Positions 1 through 9,356 of a stretch of 60,189 nt of DNA are shown one piece after another. The notes beneath the pieces were generated by a model. The model worked only from the letters and a program-made list of their open reading frames with translations. It did no database searches and was not told the origin of the DNA. Made by a program: the position numbers and the translations under genes. Numbering within the stretch: the first letter of the stretch is position 1; every line of letters begins with the position of its first letter. This DNA comes from Nocardioides sp. (lineage in GTDB: Bacteria > Actinomycetota > Actinomycetes > Propionibacteriales > Nocardioidaceae): NCBI RefSeq assembly GCF_025965415.1, contig NZ_JAOPWY010000121.1, forward strand, positions 1 to 60,189, read 5' to 3'.

Positions 1-138
1 AACTCCGAATCCGCCCGACTCGCCGCTCTGCCAGCATGGATCCACGAGTACAACCACCACCGGCCCCACTCAGCAATCGGGAAGGCCGCCCCCATCGCCA
101 GGTTGAACAACCTGGCTGGGCATCACAGCTGGGTCACG
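1..138 (+). pseudogene. C-terminal remnant of an IS481/IS3-type transposase
   Basis: Frame 1 from the first base reads a typical transposase C-terminus, including WIHEYNHHRPHSAIG and then RLNNLAGHHS. This is the end of the DDE integrase-core domain, with the WxxxYNxxRPHSAxG signature seen in IS481 and IS3 family enzymes. The upstream part lies outside the window. No stop follows the usual end and the frame runs on into unrelated sequence, so the copy is probably truncated at its 3' end as well. It marks the left flank of the copper operon as an insertion-prone site. The family assignment rests only on about 43 residues. Confidence 0.65.
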
Positions 139-336
139 CCGGACCCCTCGTTCTCGACTCATCCGTGCTTCGAGGCCACAGCGCCCACTCAACCCATCTG
201 CGAAGCCTTCGGACGCAGCCGGGCGTGCCGCGGTCTTCAGTGTCCGTACGTGCCGAGTGCGGGTGTGGACAGCGAGGCGACAAGGACAGGGTGCCTGGCA
301 CTGCCCTCAGGCACCTCGTTGGGACGAGAGAGGCCA

Positions 337-370
337 GGGGGCGGGCGGAGGTTGCTCCGCCGCCCGCCCC
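337..370 (-). terminator. GC-rich hairpin after the DUF305 gene
   Basis: GGGGGCGGGCGGAG and CTCCGCCGCCCGCCCC face each other across a 4-base loop (GTTG). Seven inner base pairs are perfect, then there is a small bulge and further GC pairs. The hairpin lies 17 bases past the DUF305 stop and has no U-tract, which is common for actinobacterial terminators. It probably ends the copper operon transcript. Confidence 0.55.
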
Positions 371-386
371 ACTTGTCACCTGGCGG

Positions 387-1010
387 TCAGGACAGCAGTG
401 CCTTCATCGTGTCGATCTCGGCCGTCTGTGACGTCACGATGCTGCGTGCAAGGTCGACGGCGGCCATGTACTGTCCGTCGCTCTGTTCGGCCTTCGCCAT
501 CTCCACGGCGCCCTCGTGGTGCTCCACCATCATCTCCAACCACATGGTCTGGAAGTCCGCATCCGAGGCGTCTTCGAGTGCTCCCATGTCGTCGGAGCTC
601 ATCATTCCCGCCATGTTGTCGTCGTTCATCGACTCGCCCATGTCGTCCATGTCGTGACCCGCGTTGGAGTGGTCCCGCACGGTTTCGGGAACTTCCTCGT
701 CCCAGTCGGTGAGCCAGTCCGTGAACGTCTCAATCTCGGGAGCTTGGGCTTCGCGGATCTGCTCAGCCAACTGCTGCACCTCGGGGTCGAGGGGCCGGTC
801 GATGGTGAGGTCGACCATCGACAGGGCTTGAGCGTGGTGCTGCAACATGTTGGAGGCGAACTCCACGTCGGCGTCGTTGTGTTCAGTGGTGGACACCTCC
901 GACGTAGTGGCGGTGTTGGCGTCGTCGTTGCCGCAGGCAGCGGCAGTGAATGCCAGCGCTGCGGTGATGGTGAGCGCGCCGAGGGCGCGGGTGGTGCGGT
1001 TGGTACGCAT
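387..1010 (-). CDS. DUF305 family copper-associated lipoprotein
   Basis: This is a 207-aa secreted lipoprotein. A short basic N-terminus and hydrophobic stretch are followed by a lipobox ending at Cys26 (TAAAC). Two DUF305 helical repeats are visible, each with a double histidine (MLQHHAQA around residues 55-62 and MVEHHEGA around 161-168). A Met/Asp-rich linker (about 121-142, with several DMxxM and NNMAGMM-like runs) could bind Cu(I). DUF305 proteins are ferritin-like helical proteins often found with copper genes. It is last in the operon behind the ATPase and the DUF6153 protein. The start is supported by AGGAG upstream of the ATG. The precise biochemical role, periplasmic copper binding or storage, is inferred. 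Confidence 0.9.
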   Translation of the reverse strand: MRTNRTTRALGALTITAALAFTAAACGNDDANTATTSEVSTTEHNDADVEFASNMLQHHAQALSMVDLTIDRPLDPEVQQLAEQIREAQAPEIETFTDWLTDWDEEVPETVRDHSNAGHDMDDMGESMNDDNMAGMMSSDDMGALEDASDADFQTMWLEMMVEHHEGAVEMAKAEQSDGQYMAAVDLARSIVTSQTAEIDTMKALLS

Positions 1011-1062
1011 AAAGGTGTCTCCTGTAGTCAGGCGTGTCTGAAATGGGCAGCGCGTGCCGCAT

Positions 1063-1081
1063 CACCCGGTTGGGCCGGGTG
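1063..1081. other. 7-bp inverted repeat between two copper genes
   Basis: CACCCGG and CCGGGTG are separated by 5 bases in the 87-bp gap between the DUF6153 stop and the DUF305 start. It could be a weak intra-operon terminator or an RNA stability element. There is no further support. Confidence 0.35.
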
Positions 1082-1097
1082 GGCGGCGTGCTACCTG

Positions 1098-1577
1098 TCA
1101 GCAACGAATGACGGAGAAGGTCCAGACGTACGGTGGTCCGGTGCCGAGACGGGCAGTGACCCATCTGGTGACGCTAGTGAGGGCGGTGGGTCGATGTGCC
1201 CATACGCGAGGCTTGTGACGCAGGCCCAGGAGCAGCAGCAGGAGTGCAGCTGCTGTGGTGGCAAGCATGGCGAAGCACAGCATCACCATGCTGCCAAGGC
1301 TGTGCCCGTCTCCGCCATCCGGTGCGGTGCTGGCCATGCCAGCGGGGGCCACTTCGGTGAGGCTGGCGAGCGAGCCAGTGGACATGTCACCGTGCCCCCC
1401 AGTCCCGGGACTGGTCACCGGGCTGGTCATGGCGGAGTGGTCGGTGTTGCCCAGGACGCCGTGGGTGCTCAGGGCGTGCATCCCGATGATGCCGAGCACG
1501 AGGGACGCGACGACAACAGGGAGCAGCGCGGGCAACGCCCTGCTCACCGTGTCTGCGACTCGGCGCATTGGGTTCAT
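1098..1577 (-). CDS. DUF6153 family small membrane protein
   Basis: This 159-aa protein has a transmembrane helix at about residues 14-36 and a second at about 93-117. The extracytoplasmic loop between them is rich in His and Met (HSAMTSP, GHGDMSTGS, GHSLGSMVM). The C-terminus is basic (LGLRHKPRVWAHRP) and should be cytoplasmic. That layout, and the position between a copper ATPase and a DUF305 lipoprotein, match the actinobacterial DUF6153 family. The His/Met loop suggests metal handling at the membrane, but no function is established from sequence. It lies only 34 bp after the ATPase stop, so co-transcription is very likely. Confidence 0.8.
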   Translation of the reverse strand: MNPMRRVADTVSRALPALLPVVVASLVLGIIGMHALSTHGVLGNTDHSAMTSPVTSPGTGGHGDMSTGSLASLTEVAPAGMASTAPDGGDGHSLGSMVMLCFAMLATTAAALLLLLLGLRHKPRVWAHRPTALTSVTRWVTARLGTGPPYVWTFSVIRC

Positions 1578-1611
1578 CCCTTCCAGCCTACGGTCCTACG
1601 TAATGACGCAG

Positions 1612-3978
1612 TCAGTTGAGGTGCTGGGTGCGCAAGCGCAGGGCGTTGGTGATGACACTGACTGAGGACAGTGCCATTGCGGCGGCGGCAATCATCGGTG
1701 AGAGCAGCAGCCCGGTCACCGGGTAGAGCACTCCGGCCGCGATCGGGATGCCTGCCACGTTGTACATGAACGCGAACACGAGGTTCTGGCGGATGTTCGA
1801 CATCGTCGCGGCGGACAACTGCCGGGCACGGACGATGCCGGTCAGGTCACCATTGAGCAGAGTGACCCCGGCGGACTCGATCGCTACGTCGGTGCCGGTG
1901 CCCATGGCGAGGCCGACATCGGCTGCCGCTAGCGCGGGGGCGTCGTTGACACCGTCACCGGCCATGGCGACCACTCGACCTTCGGCGCGCAGGCGTTGCA
2001 CCACGTCGGCCTTGTGGTCGGGAAGAACTTCGGCTTCCACCCGGTCAATGCCCAGGCTGCGGGCGACCGCCTCGGCGGTGACCCGGTTGTCGCCGGTCAG
2101 CATCACGACCTCGATCCCGGCAGCGTGCAACGCTTGGACTGCTTCGGGGGTGGTGGCCTTGACGGGGTCGGCGATGGCGAAGATGCCTGCCACATGGGTG
2201 TCGATGCCGATGAAGATGACGGTGGCACCGTCGCCCCGCAACCGGTCGGCCTCACTCAGGAGAGCCGTCGGGTCCATGTGCCGGCTGGTCAGGAAGTCGG
2301 CGCTGCCCAGCGTGACGGTGCGCCCGTCCACGACACCCACTACGCCACGTCCGACGGGTGAGTCGAAGTCGCTCACCGCCGGGATGGGCAGATGCTTGTC
2401 GTTGGCCGCATTGACGATGGCTTGAGCCAGCGGGTGCTCGGAGGCACGTTCGACCCCGGCCGCCAGCCGCAGCAGCTCATCAGCTTCGAAGCCGGCGACG
2501 GGACCGATATGGGTGACGGAAGGGCGTCCTTCGGTGAGGGTGCCGGTCTTGTCCACCACGAGGGTGTTGACCTTCTCCATCCGCTCCAGCGCTTCGGCGT
2601 TCTTGATGAGGACACCCATCTGCGCTCCGCGTCCCACACCGACCATGATGGACACCGGTGTGGCGAGCCCGAGGGCACACGGGCAGGCGATGATGAGGAC
2701 CGCGACCGCCACGACGAGGGCGTGTGCCAGTCGTGGGTCAGGGCCAACAAGCGCCCACACGGCGAACGCGACGACGGCGATGGTGATGACAACGGGAACG
2801 AAGACGGCGGCGACCCGGTCTGCCATCCGCTGAATGGGTGCACGGGAGCGTTGAGCGTCGGCAACCATCTGCACGATGCGGGCCAACATGGTGTCGCGAC
2901 CGACCTTCTCGGCGACCATGACGAGTGACCCGGTCTGGTTGATGGTGCCGCCGATGACCGTGTCTCCTATGGTCTTGGTGGTCGGCATCGACTCACCGGT
3001 CAGCAAGGACTCATCGACGGAGGAGCGTCCTTCTTCGACCGTGCCGTCGACCGGGACCTTCTCGCCCGGTCGGACCCGCAACCGGTCACCCAGTTGCACC
3101 TCGTCCAGGGCCACCTCTTCGTCGGTGCCGTCGTCACGGACCCGTCGGGCCGTCTTGGGGCTCAGGTCGAGCAGCGCCTTGATGGCACCGGAGGTTTGTT
3201 CACGGGCGCGTAGTTCCAGAACCTGCCCCAGCAGGACGAGGGTGGTGATGACGGCGGCGGCTTCGAAGTAGACATCGACAGCGCCGTCCATGCGGAACGC
3301 TTCAGGGAAGATATCCGGCGCGACCGTGGCGACCACGCTGAACAACCACGCCACACCGGTGCCCATCGCGATCAGCGTGAACATGTTCAGATGCATGGTC
3401 CGAACTGACGTCCAGCCCCGCTGGAAAAAGGGCCACCCGGCCCACAACACCACCGGTGTCGCCAACACCAGCTGCACCCACGCAGAGGTTCGCGGGGAGA
3501 TCAGGTCGTGAATCGCTGGGAACAGGTCCCCACCCATCCCGAGGATGAGGACCGGGATGGACAGCACGACACCGCCCCAGAACCGGCGGGTCATGTCGGC
3601 GAGCTCGGCGTTCGGGCCGGTGTCGGCTGTCACCAGGACCGGCTCCAACGCCATCCCGCAGATGGGGCACGACCCGGGTCCCGGCTGGCGGATCTCGGGG
3701 TGCATCGGGCACGTGTACTCCGCCACCTCAGCCCCCGTAGGAACCTCAATCACGGCGGCTGCCTCATGCCCAGCGTGGCCGACGTGTCCCGCATGCCCGG
3801 CGTACTGGGCGGGGTTCGCCTCGAACTTCGCTTGGCACCCTGCGGAGCAGAAGTGGAACGTCTCCCCATCGTGCACCGCCGTGAGCGTGCTCGTTGCAGG
3901 GTTCACGTCCATGCCGCACACCGGGTCCGTGCCGGTCGATGTGGGGGGCGCATCGTGGTGGGTCGGATGGCTGGTCAT
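1612..3978 (-). CDS. Copper-translocating P1B-type ATPase with YHS and HMBD domains
   Basis: This 788-aa heavy-metal exporter uses ATP to move copper out of the cytoplasm. A YHS/TRASH metal domain (DPVCGM, FCSAGC, about residues 17-60) comes first, then a His-rich linker (61-72). A heavy-metal-binding domain follows (YTCPMHPEI ... CPICGM, 88-110). The ATPase core has TGES at 327-330, the membrane CPC motif at 432-434, the phosphorylated Asp in DKTGT at 476-480, SEHPLA at 513-518, TGDN at 628-631 and GDGVND at 674-679. All catalytic residues are intact. There is no N-terminal CxxC HMA domain; the YHS/HMBD arrangement is common in the CopB-like branch. It is first in a three-gene copper operon and has a CsoR-like operator immediately upstream. 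Confidence 0.95.
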   Translation of the reverse strand: MTSHPTHHDAPPTSTGTDPVCGMDVNPATSTLTAVHDGETFHFCSAGCQAKFEANPAQYAGHAGHVGHAGHEAAAVIEVPTGAEVAEYTCPMHPEIRQPGPGSCPICGMALEPVLVTADTGPNAELADMTRRFWGGVVLSIPVLILGMGGDLFPAIHDLISPRTSAWVQLVLATPVVLWAGWPFFQRGWTSVRTMHLNMFTLIAMGTGVAWLFSVVATVAPDIFPEAFRMDGAVDVYFEAAAVITTLVLLGQVLELRAREQTSGAIKALLDLSPKTARRVRDDGTDEEVALDEVQLGDRLRVRPGEKVPVDGTVEEGRSSVDESLLTGESMPTTKTIGDTVIGGTINQTGSLVMVAEKVGRDTMLARIVQMVADAQRSRAPIQRMADRVAAVFVPVVITIAVVAFAVWALVGPDPRLAHALVVAVAVLIIACPCALGLATPVSIMVGVGRGAQMGVLIKNAEALERMEKVNTLVVDKTGTLTEGRPSVTHIGPVAGFEADELLRLAAGVERASEHPLAQAIVNAANDKHLPIPAVSDFDSPVGRGVVGVVDGRTVTLGSADFLTSRHMDPTALLSEADRLRGDGATVIFIGIDTHVAGIFAIADPVKATTPEAVQALHAAGIEVVMLTGDNRVTAEAVARSLGIDRVEAEVLPDHKADVVQRLRAEGRVVAMAGDGVNDAPALAAADVGLAMGTGTDVAIESAGVTLLNGDLTGIVRARQLSAATMSNIRQNLVFAFMYNVAGIPIAAGVLYPVTGLLLSPMIAAAAMALSSVSVITNALRLRTQHLN

Positions 3979-4015
3979 ACTTCGACGATACCCCCTAGGG
4001 GTATACCGTCAAGAG
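3979..4015 (-). promoter_or_regulatory. Leaderless copper promoter with CsoR-like operator in the spacer
   Basis: On the minus strand TTGACG (-35) and TATCGT (-10) are separated by 16 bases. Those 16 bases are the G/C core of the palindrome GTATACCCCTAGGGGGTATC (3987-4006). The ATG follows the -10 after only six bases, so transcription should start at or next to the start codon. TACCCC-GGGGTA palindromes are the known binding pattern of CsoR-family copper-sensing repressors. No csoR gene is present in the window, so the regulator must be encoded elsewhere. Confidence 0.75.
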
Positions 4016-4193
4016 CCAGACGGCCCCAACCTCAAGACGAAGAAGCAGAAGGACCTAGCTGCTCGGGCTTTCGATCGAAGGCGTCGTCGTCGGATGCGTC
4101 CGGGCGCGGATCGGGAGTGCTCCGCAACGCGCTCCTCGCAGCGATCGCCTTACGCGCACCTTCGGGTCCCGCCACGACCCAATGTCGTCCTGC
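4016..4193. other. Non-coding gap left of the MMPL remnant
   Basis: No convincing gene starts here. One minus-strand frame across the region ends with a plausible-looking acidic tail (PDASDDDAFDRKPEQLG), which may be the end of an older deleted gene. It has no start, no RBS and no recognisable domain. Confidence 0.3.
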
Positions 4194-4473
4194 TGTACCG
4201 GCGCCGCGCTGATCATCGTGGTCGTCTTCACAGGCTTCGCGACGGGCGAGCTGGTGATGATCCAGCTGATGGGCTTCGGAGTGGGCGTGGCCTGCTCGCG
4301 GAGGCCACGCTGATCCGCATGGTGGTCGTGCCCGCAGCGACGACGCTCCTCGGCCGCTGTAGCTGTACCTGCCCAGCTGGCTGGACTGGATGCCTGGCAT
4401 CACGTCGAGGGGGACCCGCACCGCTGCCTCGACGACGTCTGACGTGCGGGCGCGCGTCCCGGTACTGACCTGA
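4194..4473 (+). pseudogene. MMPL/RND transporter C-terminal remnant, frameshifted
   Basis: Three successive frames together give the C-terminal end of an MMPL-family (RND) membrane transporter. They read AALIIVVVFTGFATGELVM with QLMGFGVGVA, then LLAEATLIRMVVVPAATTLLGR, then LYLPSWLDWMPGI, ending at a TGA at 4471-4473. These match the last two transmembrane helices and the (Y/W)LPxWLxWLPxx tail of the family. At least two frameshifts (near 4292 and 4360) and the missing N-terminal part show it is dead. A different MMPL fragment lies at 13990-14201 in the same orientation. Confidence 0.7.
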
Positions 4474-4552
4474 CTGTCCCGCCGCGTCCAATCCCGGCAG
4501 CGGGGGTCCCATGAGGGAGAGGACAACACGTGCGTCGTGCTTCGCTCAGTCG

Positions 4553-4604
4553 GAGCAACTCCCCGGGCAGCTGCTGCTGTCCGGGGAGGTCTCTGGTGTT
4601 GCTC
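4553..4604 (-). terminator. Nested hairpin terminator after the first MFS gene
   Basis: An outer inverted repeat GAGCAAC/GTTGCTC (4553-4559 and 4598-4604) encloses a 10-bp arm pair TCCCCGGGCA/TGTCCGGGGA (4560-4569 and 4578-4587, one wobble). It sits 15 bases beyond the MFS stop on the minus strand, the right place for a terminator of the efflux operon. Confidence 0.6.
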
Positions 4605-4618
4605 GTTCGTGAGAACTC

Positions 4619-6058
4619 TCAGTGCAGGTGCATGTGGGCGGCGTCGGCCTTTCCCGCGGGCATCCGGACGACGGCCAGCGCGGCGAAGGCCAGGGCGATC
4701 GCCGTGATGGCCACCGAGCCACGGGAGTAGGCCTCGACGACGCCCGAGGCCGCGGTGAGGGTGCCGGCATTGCCGGCGATGGCCGACAGGACGGCCACCC
4801 CGAGGGCTGCGCCGACCTCGTGTCCCGTCATCAGGAAGCCGGATGCCATCCCGGCGTGTTCCGCCGGAATGCCGTTCAGGGCCGTGCCGGCAACCGCTGC
4901 AAACACCAAGCCCGCCCCGAGTCCGACGATGCACAGCCCCGGCAGCAGTCCGCCAACGTACGAGGACGCGGTGTCGGCACGCGACAAGAGCAGGCCACCG
5001 CCAGCGACGACGGCGAGGCCGACTGCGGCGATGGTCCGGACCGGGAGATGGGCGCTGCCGCGCGCGGCCAGGTGAGTGCCGAGGACGAGCGTGGCGGCGA
5101 GCGGGAGGAACGCGAGCCCCGACTCCAGTGCGGAGTAGCCGAGCGCGGTCTGCCCGAAGATCGACGTCAGGAACACCACCGACATGAGGAGTCCGGTGAT
5201 CCCGAGCATCACCGTCGTGCTCGACACCAGGCTCGAGATCTTCCATGTGTGCGGGTGCACGAGGGGCTGCTCTGCGTGCCGCTCGAGAACCACGAACGCG
5301 ACCATCAGGCTCGCGGCGGCGCCCAGTCCGATGGCGGTCGGGACGGAGGTCCAGCCTTCGGACTCGACGCGAGCCAGCGTGAACATCAAGGTGCCGAGCG
5401 AGCCGACACCGACCAGGGCTCCAGGGACGTCGAACGCAGCCAAGCCGGCGGGTCCCTTCGGGTCCTTCGCGACGACATGGAGAGTGCCGACGATGGCGAG
5501 CACCCCGACGGGCACGTTGATCCAGAAGATCGCTTCCCAGCTGGTCCAGGTGGTGAGGACGCCGCCAAGCGCGACGCCGACGGCGATGCCCAGGCCGCCG
5601 ATCGCGCCCCAGAGCGCGAGGCCGCGCGCCCGCTGCGTACCGGTGTAGGTGGTGCTGATGATGGACAGGGCCGCCGGCGTCATGAGGGCCGCTGCGGCTC
5701 CCTGAGCGGCACGCCCGCCGATGAGCTCCGCCGCGCTCCCGGAGAAGCCGGTGAACAGGGACGCGACGGTGAATAGGGTCAGCCCTGTGAGGAAGACCGC
5801 GCGTCGGGAGACCAGGTCGGCGATCCGACCTCCGAGGAGCAGGATGCCACCGGACATCAGGAGGTAAGCGGTGACGACCCACTGCAGGTCACTGCTGGCC
5901 AGTCCCAGTTCGTGGCCGATGGTGGGCATCGCGGTGTTGACGACCGAGATGTCAATGACGACGAGGACCTGAGCGACGAGTGCCACGATCATCGGTCCCC
6001 AGGGTCGTGTGTCGGTGTGGGCGTCCGCCTCGACGGCGGTGCCGTGGTGTCCGTGCAT
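4619..6058 (-). CDS. DHA2-family MFS drug efflux transporter
   Basis: This 479-aa, largely hydrophobic protein has about 14 predicted membrane spans. It resembles the EmrB/QacA (DHA2) drug:proton antiporters, with an acidic residue in helix 1 (IDISVVNTAMP, Asp36), WVVTAYLL in helix 2 and motif A GGRIADLVSRR at about 76-86. A short His-rich N-terminus (MHGHHG) precedes the first span. The start is supported by GGAGG seven bases upstream. It lies 110 bp downstream of a second DHA2 gene and ends in a strong hairpin. The substrate is unknown, with toxic hydrophobic compounds typical for the family. Confidence 0.92.
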   Translation of the reverse strand: MHGHHGTAVEADAHTDTRPWGPMIVALVAQVLVVIDISVVNTAMPTIGHELGLASSDLQWVVTAYLLMSGGILLLGGRIADLVSRRAVFLTGLTLFTVASLFTGFSGSAAELIGGRAAQGAAAALMTPAALSIISTTYTGTQRARGLALWGAIGGLGIAVGVALGGVLTTWTSWEAIFWINVPVGVLAIVGTLHVVAKDPKGPAGLAAFDVPGALVGVGSLGTLMFTLARVESEGWTSVPTAIGLGAAASLMVAFVVLERHAEQPLVHPHTWKISSLVSSTTVMLGITGLLMSVVFLTSIFGQTALGYSALESGLAFLPLAATLVLGTHLAARGSAHLPVRTIAAVGLAVVAGGGLLLSRADTASSYVGGLLPGLCIVGLGAGLVFAAVAGTALNGIPAEHAGMASGFLMTGHEVGAALGVAVLSAIAGNAGTLTAASGVVEAYSRGSVAITAIALAFAALAVVRMPAGKADAAHMHLH

Positions 6059-6168
6059 GGGTGCCTCCAGGTGTGAGTGGTGAGTAGCGAGCGGTGCGGT
6101 GGATGTGCTGGTGACTCTCCGGGGGTGGCGGCCCGGTCGCCCCGGTCACGTGGCCGGGATCGCCGGAG

Positions 6169-7581
6169 TTACGCGCTCGGTCGCGCGAGCGTCGATCCCA
6201 GGGCGGCGGTCAGGAGCGACACGAGGGCGGCGGCCGTGAACGCCGCGGAGAAGCCCGAGGTGTCGAGGGCGCCGTCGACCGGGTGACCGGCTGCGAGTCC
6301 GACGACGATGAACAGGGCAGTTCCGAGAGCGCCACCGACCTGCATAGAGGCCCCAGCGAGACCGGAGGCCAGGCCCGTGTGCGTTCCGGGCACGGCAGAT
6401 GCCAGGGCCATCGTGGTGGGGGTGAAGCTCAGCGCGACGCCGGTGGCGACGAGGAGCAGGCCCGGGAGGATCGCGACGGCGTACCCGGAACCTGACGGCA
6501 CGTACGCCAGCCAGAGGTGGCCGGAGGCAAGGACGACGAGTCCCAGGACGAGACTGCGCACCGGTCCGACGGCGCCGAGCAGGCGCGGCAGCACCGTCAC
6601 CGAGACCGCGAACCCCGTCAGGGAGGTGGGGACCATGGCGAAGCCCGCCTGCTCCGGGGACATGGCGAGGACCTGCTGGAAGTAGAGCGCCACCAGCACG
6701 AAGGTCGAGGCGCGGGACGCTCCGCCGAGCAGCGCAACAGCCGTGCTCGTCCGCAACCTGCGGGAGCGGAAGAGCTCGAGCGGGACCAGCGGATCTGCGG
6801 CCCGCCGCTCGATGACCACGAAGATGGCCATCAGTGCCAGCGAGACGGACAGCAGGCCGGCGACCCGCGGCGAGGTCCAGGGGTGGTCGACGGCGTCGAC
6901 GGCGCCGTGCACGAGCGTGATCACAGCGCCCGTGACCGCGGCGGCACCCGCCCAGTCGACCGTACGGCGGACACCCACCGCATCCTCTGCCAGCACCCGT
7001 CGGCCGAGCGCCACGGCAGCCAGTGACACGGGGACAGTCACGAGGAACACTGCCCGCCAACCGACGGTTCCGGCGAGGACACCCCCTGACACCACACCCG
7101 TGGCTCCGCCCAGCGTGGAGGCGGCGCCCCACGCTCCCATCGCCCGGGCGCGTTGCTCGGGTGGGAACGTGGCCAACAGGAGGGACATCGCGGCCGGGCT
7201 GAGGCCGGCGGCGCCGATGCCCTGCACGACGCGGCCCAGGATCAGCAGCTCCTTGTTCACCGCCAATGCCGCGAGCAGGGTGCCTGCCGTGAAGAGGGAT
7301 GCCCCCAGGAGGAAGATGCGGCGGCGACCGATGAGGTCTGCGGCCCTTCCGGACAGCAGCAGGAGCCCTGCGAAGGCGAGAACGTAGGCATTGACGACCC
7401 AGGTCACGGCCGCGGGACCGAAGCCGAGGTCCTGCTGGATCGAGGGCAGCGCGACATTCACGATCGAGCCGTCGAGCATCACGAGGAATTGTGCCGAGAC
7501 GAGCAGGCCGAGCGTCACTCGACCATGGCGGGTCATGGTCGTCACCGGCTGCGTCGGAAGGGGTGTCGTTGCGGTGCTCAT
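6169..7581 (-). CDS. DHA2-family MFS drug efflux transporter (second copy)
   Basis: This 470-aa transporter is clearly related to, but distinct from, its downstream neighbour. Helix 1 carries MLDGSIVNVALPSIQ (about 35-49), helix 2 WVVNAYVLAF and motif A SGRAADLIGRR (77-87). About 14 membrane segments are expected. The RBS GAGGAG lies six bases before the ATG. Having two non-identical DHA2 pumps in tandem suggests either different substrates or an older duplication. Both are in line behind a LuxR-type regulator and a hydrolase, which may control or complement the efflux. Confidence 0.92.
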   Translation of the reverse strand: MSTATTPLPTQPVTTMTRHGRVTLGLLVSAQFLVMLDGSIVNVALPSIQQDLGFGPAAVTWVVNAYVLAFAGLLLLSGRAADLIGRRRIFLLGASLFTAGTLLAALAVNKELLILGRVVQGIGAAGLSPAAMSLLLATFPPEQRARAMGAWGAASTLGGATGVVSGGVLAGTVGWRAVFLVTVPVSLAAVALGRRVLAEDAVGVRRTVDWAGAAAVTGAVITLVHGAVDAVDHPWTSPRVAGLLSVSLALMAIFVVIERRAADPLVPLELFRSRRLRTSTAVALLGGASRASTFVLVALYFQQVLAMSPEQAGFAMVPTSLTGFAVSVTVLPRLLGAVGPVRSLVLGLVVLASGHLWLAYVPSGSGYAVAILPGLLLVATGVALSFTPTTMALASAVPGTHTGLASGLAGASMQVGGALGTALFIVVGLAAGHPVDGALDTSGFSAAFTAAALVSLLTAALGSTLARPSA

Positions 7582-7590
7582 GGTGGCTCC

Positions 7591-7767
7591 TCACGCGGCG
7601 AGTCGGGAGAGGATGGAGACAGGTCGGACTGCGCGGGCTGTGCCGCACCGGGAGCAGTGACGGCCGCGGACGCGGTCCAGGTCCTGTCCGCACCAGCACA
7701 CGTCGGGGGCGTCTCCCGCCGGGGGCGTCACCTGCGTCGTGACCGGGATCGTCGAGATCATGTTCAT
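7591..7767 (-). CDS. 58-aa Cys-motif (possible zinc-ribbon) small protein
   Basis: The ATG at 7767 is preceded by GGCGGTGAG and was preferred over a GTG nine bases earlier. The product has a CxC at residues 24-26 and CxxC at 38-41 (VCWCGQDLDRVRGRHCSRCG), the spacing expected for a single zinc ribbon, followed by a basic tail. It ends 9 bp before the second MFS gene and is probably co-transcribed with it. I do not recognise a named family. It could be a small zinc-dependent regulator or a metallochaperone-like peptide. The coding call rests on the RBS, the motif and the tight spacing. Confidence 0.5.
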   Translation of the reverse strand: MNMISTIPVTTQVTPPAGDAPDVCWCGQDLDRVRGRHCSRCGTARAVRPVSILSRLAA

Positions 7768-7886
7768 TGTGCTCACCGCCTGAGATGGTTGGGTTGGTTG
7801 GCGCCGTTGCCGGCCGATGTGTCCACGATGTCGCTGGACGCCGGCGCTCGAACCGGTCGAATGGCCGGGTTGCGCGGCCAGCGGGG

Positions 7887-9239
7887 TCAGCGACTCGCGA
7901 CAGGTGTTCCCGTGCGGACCGCGCGCACGACAGCGGCGATGGCCTGCACGGATGCGACGGCCCCCACGGGGTCCTCGACCATTCCGGCATGGCTGGCCGC
8001 CACCTCGTGGGTGATGGCGTTGGTGGACAGGCCTGCCATGCGCTCCTGCGCCTCGGTCCAGCCGTCGGTGTCGTCAGCGGTGTCCGCGCTGGTCAGCACG
8101 ACCAAGGGACGGTCGTCCAGGTCGCTGAGCGCCTGGGCCTGCCGGAACACCACGGGCAGCATTGACAGCTCGTCACGCGCATTGCGGCCGGCGCGTGTCG
8201 TGGCCGACATGGCGTCCACGGGGGCCGCGTCGCCGGCGCGAAGGTGTGAACCGGCCAGCACCGCTCCGAGCCCCAGCCGCCCCAGCGTGGGCAGGACGCC
8301 GTACGCGCGTCGCATCATGGCGTACTGCAACGGATAGCTGGGGATCACGTCGAACTGGTGGGGACTCGTGCTGTCGAGCAGCACCATCCCGGCCACCTCG
8401 TCGGCGTACTGGCCGGCGTACGTCATCGCGTAGGGACCGCCGATCGAGTGGCCGACCAGCACGAACGGGCCGCTCTCCCCCGCCGCCACGAGCAGTGCTC
8501 GGAGGTCCGCGGCGGCGGCGATCCCGTCTTGGGGATCTCCGACGTCGTCACTCCACCCTTGTCCCGCGCGGTCGTAGGCGCAGACCCGAGTGGTGGGCGA
8601 GACCCCGTCGAGGATCCGGGCCCAAGACCCGGAGAACTCGCCGAGGCCGCTGAAGAGGACCACGGTCGGCCGGCCCTGGCCGCGACAGTCGATGTGGAGG
8701 TCGTGGTCGCCCACGGAACGGACCGTGCCCGGCGCCGGATAGGTGCCGGCGAAGGAGTCCGTGGTGACGGTCCTGACTCCGGCCCCCACCGAGGCGGCTG
8801 CGAGAAGGACCAGCGCCGACGTCACTAGCCAGCGGCCCGGACCCGTCAGCGCACGCCGCATGTGGACGTACGTCCACCCGGTCAGCGCCAGCACGAGCGG
8901 CGGCCACACCCACGTGAGCACGGTGAGTGTGTGGTCGGAGGGGGCGACAGCCATCAGGACAGCGCCCGTGAAGGTCATCGAGACCGCTGGGACCGCAGCC
9001 CAGGTTTGAGGGCTGCGCGTCCGCGAGGCGAGAGCGCGGAGCATTGCCCAGCCGAGACCGAAGCCGATCAACGCCGCACCAGTGGTCACCCCTTCAGTGG
9101 CGCCCGGGACGACCACCATCGTCAGGAGGACCGCGACTGCGACTCCCGTGGCCAAGGAGCCGAGGACGACCCGGGTGACCGGGCGGCCCCCGGGGCTGGC
9201 GTGGGTCGATCGCACGCTGTGGTGCACATCGGTGCTCAT
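7887..9239 (-). CDS. Membrane-anchored alpha/beta hydrolase
   Basis: This is a 450-aa protein with an N-terminal membrane domain of four or five hydrophobic helices (about 25-155) and a C-terminal alpha/beta hydrolase fold. The nucleophile elbow GHSIGG lies at 263-268 (Ser265), the oxyanion region FSGLGEFSGSW near 196-206, and a catalytic His in ASHAGMVEDP near residue 425. The catalytic domain should face outward. I chose the ATG at 9239 (MSTDVHH) because GCGAGAGCGAGA precedes it and the longer frame adds a non-conserved stretch. It sits between the LuxR regulator and the efflux pumps. An esterase, lactonase or epoxide-hydrolase-like role is possible. Confidence 0.85.
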   Translation of the reverse strand: MSTDVHHSVRSTHASPGGRPVTRVVLGSLATGVAVAVLLTMVVVPGATEGVTTGAALIGFGLGWAMLRALASRTRSPQTWAAVPAVSMTFTGAVLMAVAPSDHTLTVLTWVWPPLVLALTGWTYVHMRRALTGPGRWLVTSALVLLAAASVGAGVRTVTTDSFAGTYPAPGTVRSVGDHDLHIDCRGQGRPTVVLFSGLGEFSGSWARILDGVSPTTRVCAYDRAGQGWSDDVGDPQDGIAAAADLRALLVAAGESGPFVLVGHSIGGPYAMTYAGQYADEVAGMVLLDSTSPHQFDVIPSYPLQYAMMRRAYGVLPTLGRLGLGAVLAGSHLRAGDAAPVDAMSATTRAGRNARDELSMLPVVFRQAQALSDLDDRPLVVLTSADTADDTDGWTEAQERMAGLSTNAITHEVAASHAGMVEDPVGAVASVQAIAAVVRAVRTGTPVASR

Positions 9240-9356
9240 GGGCGTCTCGCTCTCGCAGTGAAGGGGTGTGTGGCACTGCTGACGAGAGTGGGCGCACAGC
9301 CGCGCCATCACCCCGGCCAGATGACCGGGATGTGCGCGACGGGCGCGACGGCCGCC

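Noticed and set aside
516..1619. Plus-strand frame of 367 codons antisense to the DUF305 and DUF6153 genes
   Set aside because: His/Val/Gly-rich antisense translation of two well-supported copper genes.
4032..5882. 616-codon open frame antisense to the first MFS gene
   Set aside because: Arg/Pro/Gly-rich translation with no domain; it is the high-GC shadow of a clear DHA2 transporter in the other frame.
6146..7990. 614-codon minus-strand frame overlapping the second MFS gene
   Set aside because: Shifted-frame shadow of the transporter; composition is Arg-rich and there is no family match.
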